NCBI GenBank assembly: GCA_039621445.1
Contig: CP154954.1
Span: 36,875,703 to 36,939,702, forward strand
Source of the DNA: Euglena gracilis
Taxonomy: Eukaryota > Euglenida > Euglenophyceae > Euglenales
Direction of reading: 5' to 3'
Length of the DNA: 64,000 bases
In this document: piece by piece, positions 34,301 through 46,300 of the stretch
How the letters are laid out: every line of letters begins with the position of its first letter
Position numbering within the stretch: the stretch's first letter is position 1
Program-made: the position numbers and the translations under genes
The notes under the pieces: model-generated
Told to the model about the DNA's origin: nothing
The model's input: only the letters and a program-made list of their open reading frames with translations
The model's database searches: none

Positions 34301-37300
34301 CTCTTTTTTTTCAGACCCTTCAAAGCTGGGGAGGAAAAGGGAAGGGGGAAAGTGAAATATCTTTTGGTAGGATGTTCCCACAGGCTTATTTTTTAAGTTG
34401 CTGGACATTTCCATTTTATTTATTTGTTCATTTTCCAGATATTTTGAAAACAAGACTTCTTGACACCAAAAATGGCCCGCAATGGTCCCCAAAATCGTCC
34501 AAACTGAGTTTTACAATGGCCATCCCTCGGGCCACGCTTGTGTTTAGTGCAACCGGAAAAATGGCTGTTGGCTGAACCGTGGCAAAATTTTCGTTGCGTG
34601 CCGAGTGTGCCGTGGCAATTTCGAAAGTACGCCGCAACCACGGCGCTGTCACATTTTTTAACATTCAGCATTCGACAAGAAAAACTCTGGTAAGAACTTC
34701 TGTGCCACGTCCACCGTGACTGAAAAGAGTTGCTGTACCCCGACCTCTGTGAAATATCTTTTTGCGCTGTGGCAAGCGCTGCGGTGCACTCACTGCAAGT
34801 ATGCTGCGACATTTGCAGAGGGATTTTTCTTCTGTTGCAAGGATTTCAATTTAAGTTTGTCATTGGCGAATTTTCCTTTTATTTTAAAGGAGCCCAGTGA
34901 TCTCATCCCATTCCCTTACACACCTTACCCTTTCCCTTTGTAAATAAATTTAACCTGAACCCCACCTTCACTCATTAGGCTGATATGGGTGGGGAAGTTA
35001 ATTTCTGAGGGGTTCAAATGGGGGGGGCATTATCAGGTTGGGGTCAATCACCTCAAAATAGGGCATCAGTCCATCGTGCGAGCGGCTCAGGGAGCTTGTC
35101 ACTGACTGTTGTTGTGGTTCAAAATCAAGACCAGAGGCAATTGCAGAAAGCTTGGTGGAAGAAATACGGGGGGTTTTGCTATTGAGAGGATGACATCGCT
35201 GTTTGACCCCCCCCCCCCCGCCCAGAAGCAACGTCCATTGCTTGATCTTCTTGAAAAGTGTGTAAGCAGTACCAAGACTATCGAACGCACACCACCGAAA
35301 TTTTTGGCAACCAATTTTCCTTTCAAATTTCCCCCAATCGCCCCCCGGGGTTGGGTTGTCCAAACATATCATCCGGGGGATATCAGTTGCGGGTTGCCCT
35401 TTCCAACTTCTGGCCTGGACATGTGGGCAATGGTTCTCAAGGATGTTCGAGATTAAAGTGGGAACGAGGCCAAAGTTGACAGGACAAATATATTTTGGTG
35501 AAATATGATTTTGGGGAATTCAGTTACAAATGTGATCATCCGAGGCCAGCGTTGGGTGAGATCTGTTCAGAGTGTACTGGGACTTCACATTTTGCTGCGA
35601 TTCATTTTGTTTCTTTCAGGCCGAAGGAGCAACGCACCCCAAGGAAAGTCTCTTGGCTGCCAAACTGGCTGTTGATGATGGCGCGTGCAAATGTTCCTCA
35701 GTTGTTTTTCCCCAGCATTTTTCATTGATGATGAATTGAGCAACTCTCCCTCCACAGTGTGTTCGGCAGGTGCTCAATTAGTTGACTGATTTTTCCAACC
35801 AGGGAGATGGTCATTATGCATCCTGTATGGGCGGTTTTGTGCGAACATGGTTGCAAAAATTTGGTTGGCCCTTGAAAAAATTGAGGCTTTTTTCAGATCA
35901 TTACCACGCACCTCCGTTGCATTGCCGCCCGTATTTCTTTTCTTTGGAGGGATGCTCTCTTTGCATTGGATGTTGTCATGACAGCAGAGAAAACATCTTT
36001 TTTCGCAACACATTTTTTTTTATGCCGAAACCCTACCTCTGGTGGTCAGGGCTCTGCGGGAATCCCCGCAACCCTATTGTGGTGGGCGGCCATCCTGGTG
36101 GGTGGGGGGGACCCCCCACTATGCCTTCCCGTATTTCCGGCGCCAGGTCAAATTTTAGGTCAAATTTTCCTTTCAGTGCCAACGGTTCCGAAGGAATTTT
36201 TTTTTGCGCTGGTGCTGTGGTGGGGGGGGTCAACCCCCCACCTCCCGGGTGGAGGGGTGGAGGGGGTCGACCACCCCCTCACACCAGGCCTTCCCGTACA
36301 GCCCTGCAGGTGAGCATGGTGGAGGATGCAGATTTGCCTGCATTTTTGGGGGGTTTTGCTGTATATTGCTTGTTTTTTTTTTGGGGATTTTTTTATTATT
36401 ATTAACGACCACCCTGTTTCTCGGCAGGCTTCCCGACTGATAAAACTCCTCCAAAGAAGATGCTCTGCAGTTGATATTCGGGGAAAAATTAATTCAACGA
36501 AATTTTGATCGTCCCCAATACAACATGTTTTCCCATCCATTTTTGAGTTATCCGACTAATGACTTTGCAATTGGGGAGTTCCGAGACACCTGCACATTTC
36601 GCGTGTAGAGATGTGGGGTATTCTTCAGCTTTCTGTTGAATTGCCGTTTGTTAGAGCGGCCCTCACCTGGCTAGTTTTTCAAAAGCCACAAACGAGGAAG
36701 AAAGATCTCTCCACAACAATTTCCAGTCGATGTCCAAGGTCATTGGGAGGGAGGGGTTTAAAAAAACCCTAATAAATAAAATTTTATACACCATGCCACC
36801 CCCACCCCAAAGGGTTCCCAAAAATGCAAGCCCAAGGCCAAACAGACCGGTGCCAATAACTAAAACTGCAAAGTGCAGTCAACTTTAAGTCCCCACTTTT
36901 GGTTGCGCTCTTTCGTACAGAAGAGTTCCAAGCACTTTCTTGCCAGACTTTACACATTGCATTTGGGATTCCCCCAGCCATCCTCCTTCTGAAGTGGCAC
37001 ACCAATGCTTGCTGGCCAGTTTGACTGCCAACGAATGTGATTGACCCTGTGACAGCTTCAGTGAGGAGAATCCTCTTGCAGCTGAAGAAGCACCTTGAAC
37101 AGAACAATGAAAGTATGCATTTGAGCGAGATCGTTGCCAGATTTTTTTTCTGGATGCAAAATTGCCCAGTATTTTTTGATGTGCATTTGTTGGTTTGACA
37201 TCTTAAGGTTCTGACCTGCCACCCAAGACTGTGACCTGCCTCTCAACGACCTCTTTCAGATCTCAAGGGCGCTTTCCTGGCTTTGGATTCGAATCGTAGA

Positions 37301-40300
37301 GGCTGGTTGTCCAAGGCAGAGTTTGCGGCAGCTTTCAAAGACTTCCACTTCTCTATCACGCAGCAGGTAGCGTAATTTGCATCTGCTGTTAGGGTGATTA
37401 TATAGGCGGAGGGCATTTTCATTAGGATTGAGGAAGGTTTGGTTTATCAGCTCAAAGCCCTGTATTCACTCATCCCTGGTGTGACCCCCACATGGGGGTT
37501 TTTGAGAGTGGGTGAGCGTGCAGTTGAAGGCCGGGTGGGAAGGGTTTCAAGGGTATTTGGCCAACTTTGGAGGTATTTGGGTTGTGCTCAACGAGGGGGT
37601 TGGGCTTTTCTTTTCAACTTGGAAGACCCCCCCCCCCCCCGAGGTCGAGGTCTGGGTATGGGAGGAGCCGAAATTTATGGTGTGAAGCAGTTTTCTATGC
37701 AGAAAAATGTCAAAAATATATCTCTGAAGTGCAAACGTTATACTCCACTCAACTTCAGGAAAGACCTCAGAAAATTTTTTTGATGTGAAATACAGCAGTA
37801 AATTTGTCGAAATTTGTTGAATAGCTGTCCATTTTGGGGAGCCAGCACCTCCTGCGACAAATCCTGAGTTGATACCCCCCCCAATTTCTGGCTCGGATTT
37901 TGAAGCGGAAGAATAGTACCCAGGGGGTATTATTTGGGGGGGGGTTAGTGAAAACAGCTCTCTATCAGGGTTTCGAGGCATGCATGTGTCTGTGCATGTG
38001 CGTGTGCATATGTTTGGGTGTGATATTATCCCCGATCCTGCACTGGGTGCTAGGTTTAGGGTTAGGATTGTGTGGCCAGAGAAGGGGCCTAACTCCCGTG
38101 ACCCATTCTCTTCTTAGCCTGGTCGGCAGGGGAAAAGAAAGATAAAGGCTTCCCAACAGTCGCCCGCACAAGGTCACCAGCCCCCAACTACGTCCAGCCC
38201 GAGTTGCCCGTTTTATTGGGCTCATGTAACAGGATCTCTCTGCCAGAAGGGCCCCAGCAAATGTGGAATCCTGAATTTTGGTTGCCTAAGCCTCTAAGAG
38301 GTTCTGTGGAGGCTGGTTTCCTGGGAGCCTCCGCGGCACACATCTCTTCAAGGTTTGCAGCAGAACTGGGGCTGCTGTAGCAGCCCTGATTTTGGCCCAG
38401 CCTAGCCGCAGCCCCCCCCCCCCCCCCGGGTGCTACTAGCTAGCTAGTTTGCAGCTAGCCAGTCCCCCGGGAACTGGATCGTCTGGATCATTTTGACCTG
38501 GCGACCATTTCAAGGGGTGACCCAACTGGATTGGCCAAGACAAAATTTTTGCGAGTGGATTGGTTTTGAGCATACCCTCAAAATATGTTATTGGTAATTT
38601 TATGGCATTTTTTTTGGACAATTGGATTGCACAATACAAATTTCCATGCACCCCCCATGTAAGGCCAGGTTTTTTGCGGTGATGAGCTTTACCTGCCTGA
38701 TGGTGCAATGAGCTGGCATTAACCCTGCAGACCGGCAGCACGGCCCGTCCAGGCCTGAATGCCACAGTGGCCTGGCCTGGCCCAGCCCGGCCCGACGGCG
38801 CAGCGTCCTGGCCCGGTGGCCCGGCCCGGGAAATCAAAATAACTTTAGATAGGGTTTCAATATTTTCTCCCCAGCAAGCATCTGGTCTGCAAGGGACGGG
38901 ATTTTTTTTCCCCATTGAGGACCGCCCTCAATGGCCACCCTTGGACTTAAGGGCCGGCCGGCCAAGGTCCGAACTGGGGCTTGAGCACGGTCGAAAATTG
39001 AAAAGTCGAGAAAAACACATTTTTTTTGTCGTTTTGGGTATGTCAATGGTCCAAGGCTCCCGATGTCGACCCACTTTCGCCAAAATAGGCCATTATTTGG
39101 CCCTTTTTTCTTGTGTATTTTGCGTTGAATGTGCTGGGACAGCAGAGTTTTTTTCTCTATTTCCTAAGGACCACCTGAGCAAATGTAGCTAAATTGCCTA
39201 AAATGGCCTAAAATGGTCCAAATGGCCTAAAATGCTTTAAAAATCCAAAATGGGCAAATTTTCGGCCTTGACCACATGTGCTTGGTCCCTGTGATTTCCT
39301 TTAACCCATTTCCATTTTGGGGTATTTTGATTTTTTTTGACCCCAAAGGACCAAACACGGCAATCTCAAAGCAGCCCAGTTCAGCATTCAGAGCAGGACA
39401 GCCATCATAATCCAGGGAAGCCGCTGGGAAAATGAAAATACCACAAGGTAGGGCGTTCCAAGGATTTCATTTGTGGTTGGTGGGTGGGGGGTCGCCCACC
39501 CACAATGCAGGCCTCCTGTGTTTCTAGAGGCGCCCATTTTTTAGGTCAGCATTTACTTCGGAGCCGAAGAGCCAATTTTTTTCTTGCACAGTGCTGTGGT
39601 GGGTGTGGGGGGGTCGAACCCCCCACCTCCCGGGTCGGGGGGGTCGATCCTCCCACCAGGAATTTTCGTGCAGCCCTGCATGGGGCTCCAGACCGACCTC
39701 GGGGAGGACACCCATGCCCCGCCAAAATATCAAAGATTTCCTTCCGGTGCCGCAAAATTTTGGCATTTTTGACAAATTTTGTCATCAATGCCCAAAATGC
39801 CATTGTTACTGATCATGGGAGTTGAATTTTTTTTGGACCAGCCTTTCGCACCTGGCTGAAAATCGATCACCCGAACCGCACCGTTGTTTAGAAGGATTGG
39901 GTGTCTGGCGATGCCGGCATCAAGAGCATGGTTGATCAGAGAGGGTTGGTGGGATGACCTCCCCTGCCTGGTGAGGGGTGCGGTCTGGCCTCACGCCACC
40001 TGGTATTTAGTGAAGGTTTTTTTTTGGTGTTCGGGTATCGAAGGAGTTTTTCTTTGTGCAGTTCCATCTTGGGTTGGGGGGTCGACCCCTCCTGCGTTTC
40101 ATTAAGTGATTGCCCTGGTCCAGCCACCCCTTGTTGGCCCTCAAGTGTGCGTCCCATACTGGATGGTGATCTTGATTTTTTTGGGTTTTTTTTTGGAATT
40201 TGTCTGCAACATTTTTTTTTTAAAAATTTGCTCTGTACCTCTAAATTTCCCAAAAAATATATCAGTGCTTATTTTGGATTTTTTTTATATCACTATTACC

Positions 40301-43300
40301 CATGATTGACAAGAAACTGCTTGCTTGTATGTTTAATTTCTCATGGTGCCAAGATGATGCGTACAATGATAGGTGCAGGGCCCCCAGGGGCTGGGAGCTG
40401 GACCTGGCCCCCAGCCCCAAAAGCCAAACCCCAGATTAAGCATTCTTCAGCCAAGGTGAAAAAACAAAAACCACCCGAAAAATGCCATTTTTTTGGCCAT
40501 GTTTGACCCCTTTTTCAAACGTTTTGGCGTTTTGTGCCGAATTTTTTTTCGGCCCAGCCCGGCTTCGCTGGGGTGGCTTGAACTTTATTTCAGCAGACCC
40601 TCCCCCCCCCCACAAGAGGGCTGCACTTTGCAGCCTGGCTGGGAGGAGCTGGCTGGAAAAAAGGTATTGGCTGGCTGGACCACCCTGCAGGAGCTGGGTC
40701 CCCTCCGGCTCAAGAAAACCCTGATTGGGTGCCACCACCCCAGGTGAAAATGCAGGCATTCACTGATTTTTTTTGGCATTCAGCCCTGTTGAACCTCCCC
40801 TTAATAAGTGCGCAGCACCATAATTATGTGCAGTGCCCTAACACGTTCGCACCCCCACAAGGGCCCGAAACTACCTCCCTAAAAACTGCACCCCCAAGGA
40901 GAAATCAAGTCACATCTCAGGTCGGAAAGCACACACAATTCTCAGAAATGTCCTTCTCAGGCAATTATTTCTATCATCCGAGCCCAAATTTGGCACATAA
41001 TCACTTGACTCATTGATTGACTTCACAAGAAGGGGAAAAACTGAAAAAGATTGGTGGAAAATTAGCTGTTTTGTGCTTTGCCCAAGTAAGTGCACAGTGC
41101 CCCAATAAGTGTGCACCCCTTGGGGTCCGAAAACTTCATCCTCAAAATGTGCGCACTACTTTTTAGGGGGGTATATCCCAGGGGGTGACATGTGGCCGTG
41201 TAAATATTCTCTTTCCCGAACTGCACCTGTTTTCGGCCAAATATTCCGAGTTTTCCCTCCCTTTTTGGTCGATCTTCAGTCGGATCCACTGAACAGGGGG
41301 GGGGGGTTGATGTTTGGCAGGAAACCAAAGAGGGGCTTGTATTTGGCGGGTGTTATTTTTGGGTGGTTCTGATTGGGGGGGTTCATCAAACCCTAGTTTA
41401 GGCCATTTGAGCAAGGCCAGAAATTCAGCCAAAATAGCATGGTTCCCCCGATCATACGTTGATGGATTGACACGATGGTAGAATGTGGGATAATATTATT
41501 TTGGGAGAGCAGGGAGGGTATTTAGGGAGTTATTTTTTTGTAAGGTCTACCGTACCAAGGTGAATAGGACACAAAGACTCTTCAAGCATTCGTTAGTGTG
41601 CAAAGTGCACACCCCCTCAACAAAGGCCAGCCTCTTGAAAACCTTGAACCGCATTTTACACATGCGTGTTGTGCGAGCAACACAGAAAATTGCAGATTGT
41701 TTTGTCCATGCCAAGAATTAGGTCTGTCCTCCTCCACCGTCAGTGATCCACCCAACTGGGCAGGGCTGTACGGGAATCTGCACAACCCTACAGGTGGTGG
41801 GGAGGGGTCGACCAACCCCCCCCCCCCTCTAGAAGGTGAATGACAATGAAAAAGGTACCATGCTTAATTTGAGTCTTTCCCCACCTCCACAAGGCCGACA
41901 TTTTTTAAGGAGTTTCACCCGTCGTCCCCCCGGGTGGGTGTTATGGGCAGGCAGGGAAGGGCATTTTTGACCCAGGTCGAGTTTTAGGGTGGGCAGTGCT
42001 ATAGCACATTCCCTGGTGCCAAAGACGCCGGGGCCCCAAAAATGGGGAAAGTTGGCTTGGTCGGCAGGCAACGGGTCCAAAGCCGGGGGGGGGGGTTGCC
42101 AACATGGGCAGGCACCCCTTGTTTGCGGTTTTTGTCTTTTTGTGTCTTTTTCTGCGTTGCATTCTGCGAGGGCCCCCGTCTTGTCTCCTGTCCGATGCAG
42201 TGATGGGCTTTGAATTGCTTGTGCCGAAGGGGGGGCCAAAGTGCTTTTCCCAAGCTGTTTAGGAACCCAAGTGCTCAATTATTTTGCATGTTTCAACTTC
42301 AACCTCTTTGTTTTTCCTTGTGGTTTTTTGAAATTTCCTCTTTTTCCTGGTGTGCATCGCACTTTGCAGGCCTTTGGTTAGACTTGCAAACATCTTTTGA
42401 ATCCCCCTCCCCATCGTGCAAAGCGCTGCAGTTGATTGCCAGCTCCTGAGAGACAAGGCACTTTTTTTGCAAGGGTATTTCTTTTTAATGTGAAACCAGA
42501 GATACCTCTCATTTGCCTCATCTGCAGGAGCTTGATTTGCTTATTGATGCGTTCGACAGCAATAAGGATGGCAAAGTGTCGTACCTGGAATTCTGCAACA
42601 CAATGGTGAATGGCCCCTGGGCTACGATGCAGTTTAAAGAGCCACCAATCACAGATCCAAAGTACGACGTGTTTTGCTGTTGCTGCTGCTGTTGCTGCTG
42701 AGGTGGGAATAATATTCCCCATCAGAATAGCCGAATTAGCTGAGTCTGTTTTTGATATCCCCAGTGTTTCATCAGAATAGCCGAAGCAGCTGAGTCTGTT
42801 TTTGATATCCCACTGTTCTCACAACTCTCTATTCAAACCGCTGTTTGGCATGTGAAGCAACACAAATCCAAATTCTCTGGCTGGGTAGGTGGGGGGACCC
42901 CTGGGGGCTCGAACAGAAGCCTTGACCCATCGCATTCAGCAGGGAGGAGGGAATATGCACCATGCAGTTTTTGCACTTTCTTTGCGTTTTCTTTGTGTTT
43001 TTTTTACAGAGGAAATTTCACTGAAGTGAAATGAAATGCATGGCACGGAGAGATGCATTTTTTGTCGTTATTTTTTTTGTTTTATTCACTCCACAGGATC
43101 CCTACAGTGCACAAAGTTCCTGACAATGAAGTGAGGTTGAATCTGCTCTTGCAGTCACTCCACAGGTCAGCAGTGCCCGTCCATCGAAGTTGGGATATTC
43201 CCAACTTCGGACCCCCTGGGCAGGTGGGTCTGCCGGTGGGTCCCCCCCCCCCCGGGGGGTCAGGGCAGAACGGGAATCGGCCAAACAGCCAGGGTGGTGG

Positions 43301-46300
43301 GTGGGGGGGTGGTCGACCACCCTCCCCACCACCTCTTCCTGTATTTCCGGGAGCACCAATTTTTTGGACCCAAAATTTTTTCCCGGCGCCGAAAGAAAAA
43401 AAACCGAAGCCGAAGGCGCCGGGAGTTTTTTTTTTTTACCATTTTGGGACCCGTATGGGAGGTCCCCCCCAAAAACCCCTAAACCCCCATTTTTTCACAC
43501 CTTCCAAAATTTCAACATTTTTCTCAAAAAACTTTTTTAGAGGTTTTTGAAGCAAAAAAAATGTTATTGAATATCCAAAATTTTCCAAGAGAAAAAATGT
43601 CAGTAAAATTTGCGTGTGCCAAAATTTGGTCCATTTTTTTGACCTTCGTTTTTTTCAGCCCCTCCTAAAAACCACCAATTTTTAAACCTGAAAATTTGAG
43701 ATTTTTTTTGTGAAAGAAATGTGGTTTTCCATCAAAAAATCATGCTTTTTGAGTTCATTTTTCAAAAAATTTCCCCAGCCAACATCCCCGTTTTCCCAAA
43801 GTTGGTGAAAATGCTGTGGTGGGTGGGGGGGGTCGACCCCCCCCCCCACCAGGCTTTCCCATTCTGCCCTGCTGGGGATGCTCCCCCTAACTAACTAAAG
43901 TGGAGTATGTGCCTGGCACCTGGTGGCCGGCGTCGTAAACAAGGTAAGTCCCGCCAGGCTCCGGCCACCTCCACGTACACAGACAAAACGGGCCAGAGGT
44001 GAAAAACAGCGCCAGGCCAGAAGAAGGGATAAAATGCGCCAAACAAAAAGCCACAGTGCACGCAGGGTACCCCCAAGGGTCTTGTGGGTCCCCCGCCAGA
44101 GGCAGGGTTTGGACTTTTTTGGCTTTTTTTTTCGGCACAAAGTGCCAGTAAATTTTTTGACCCAAAAATTGACCCCTCAACAATTGGGTCCCCAGTTTGA
44201 TTGCCAAAACGAGCAGAACCAGGTGGAAATGGTGGAAGTGGGAAAATGGCCGGAAACGGGCTGCCCAGCTCAAACTTTGGCAATGAACATATTTCTTTTG
44301 GCGTCTTGCCGATGTTTGGGCCTTTTTGCAGTTTCTGGTTTCTGGACCCAGTTCCACCCCAGGGAATTTTAGCCAGGGAATCACATATGGGAGGCAAGCA
44401 CCTCTGATGATGCTGGGCGATGCTGGGCGATGCAGGGCGATGCTGGGCGATGCTGGGCGATGCTGGATTTTTGGAGACCAGAGGTGGGGTTCCGATGCTG
44501 GGTGATGCTGGGCGATGCAGGGCGATGCTGGGCGATGCTGGGCGATGCTGGCATTTTTTTTGTATATTTTGGAGAATTGAACCATTTTTGGGATAATTTT
44601 CCCAAAATCACCAAAAAGGCGCAAAATGGCTAAAAATGCCATAAAATCTGCTCAAAAAGGCCCCAATTAGCCCAATGTTTGCCAAATCAGTGATAAATAG
44701 CCCCAAATTAGCAAAAATTGACCCATAATGGCCAAAATGGGTGTCAAACTGGAGCTTTGTGGGTCATTTTTCACAATCTTTTGTGGACATTGTTGGCATT
44801 TTTGGGCAATTTTTGGTTATTTTGGTTGTTCTTTGGGGGCTTTTTGTGGTCAATTTTGGGCTTTTTGTGGCCATTTTTGGAGTTTTTGTGGTTAATTTGG
44901 CTTGGTCAGGAGCCAACGGATGAATACTGGACAGATGCTGGACAAGATGCAGATGCTGGACAAGATGAACTGGATGCAGGCACTGGACAAGATGCAGATG
45001 CTGGACAAGATGAACTGGATGCAGGCACTGGACAACATGCAGATTCTGGACAAGATGCCGATGCTGGACAAGATGAACTGGATGGCAGGCACTGGACAAG
45101 ATGCAGATGCTGGACAAGATGCCGATGCTGGAAAAGATGCAGATGCTGGACAAGATGCAGATACTGGACAAGATGCAGATACTGGACAAGATGAATTGGA
45201 TGCAGACACTGGACAACATGCAGATGGTGGACAAGATGCAGTTGCTAGGCAAGAAGCAGATGCTGGACAAGATGCAGATGCTAGACAAGATGCGGATACT
45301 GGACAAGATGCAGATGGACAAGATGCAGATGCTGGACAACATGCAAATGCTGTACAAGATGCAGACACTGCACAAGATGCAGATGCTGGACAAGATGCAA
45401 TGAGACAAGACGCAGTGGATGCACGCTGTTGCTGTTGCAAGGGTGCCACCCTCCACCCTCCGGCACAACAACTGTTTTGGATTTTGTTTGTCTGACCGGC
45501 AAGAGACTTGCAACTTGCACTCGATGTTGCCATCTCACAGGCCTGCAACACATCCTGTGCTGGCAAAAAGCAGCAAAAGTGGTCAAAAAGTGGTCAAAAA
45601 GCAGGCACAAGTGGGGTAAAAGTGGTCAGAAAGTAGCAAAAGTGGTAAAAAGGTGGGCAAAAGTGGTCAAAACGCAGCAAAAGTGGGCAAAAAAGTGAAA
45701 GTGATCAAAAAGCAGCAACAGTGGCCAAAAGTGGGCAAAAAGCAGGGTCGAAAAGCAACAAAAGTTGTCAAAAGTGGTCAAAAAGCAGGCGAAGGGGCCA
45801 AAAGTGGTCAAAAAGCAGCAAAAGTGATCAAAAAGCTGCAAAGGTGGTTGGATATGGGCAAAAGTGGGCAAAAAGCAACAAAAGTGGTCAAGAAGCAGTC
45901 AAAATTGGTCAAAAGGCAGCAAATGTGGGCAAAAGTGGTCAAAAAGCAGTCAAAAAAGTGGTCAAGTGGTCAAAAAGCAACCAAAGATGGCCAAAAGTAG
46001 CCAAAAGTGGGCCAGAGCGGCAAAAACAGCAGGCATTATAGGTACACCTTCAAGGGCTCCAAAGGCGATGCTGGGCGATGCTAGGCGATGCTGAGCGATG
46101 CTGGGCGATGCTGGGCGATGCTGGGCGATGCTGGGCCCAAGGGCATAGCTGACCAGAGGTGCTTGATGGGAGGGAACGGCTGGCTGGCTACTTTTCCGTC
46201 ATTTGTGTTCCAACGTATTGGGACATTGAAGTAAGTGAGAGTTGGTTTTGCACGGTGGGGGTCAGACCCCCCGGGGTTCCAGACCCTCTCCGTCCTGCTT

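Noticed and set aside
34420-34812. Open frames on both strands near 34.45-34.8 kb
   Set aside because: No domain, no usable splice pair and no phase fit with the neighbouring exons.
44902-45495. 197-codon open frame rich in DADAGQ or MQMLDK, and similar minus-strand frames
   Set aside because: The frame is a by-product of an 18-bp satellite without stops; all frames are open and the array lies between exons of the EF-hand gene.
46159-46232. Possible exon ending at a strong donor (ATTGAA/GTAAGT)
   Set aside because: Exon 10 joins exon 11 directly in phase and spacing, and no frame here fits between them.
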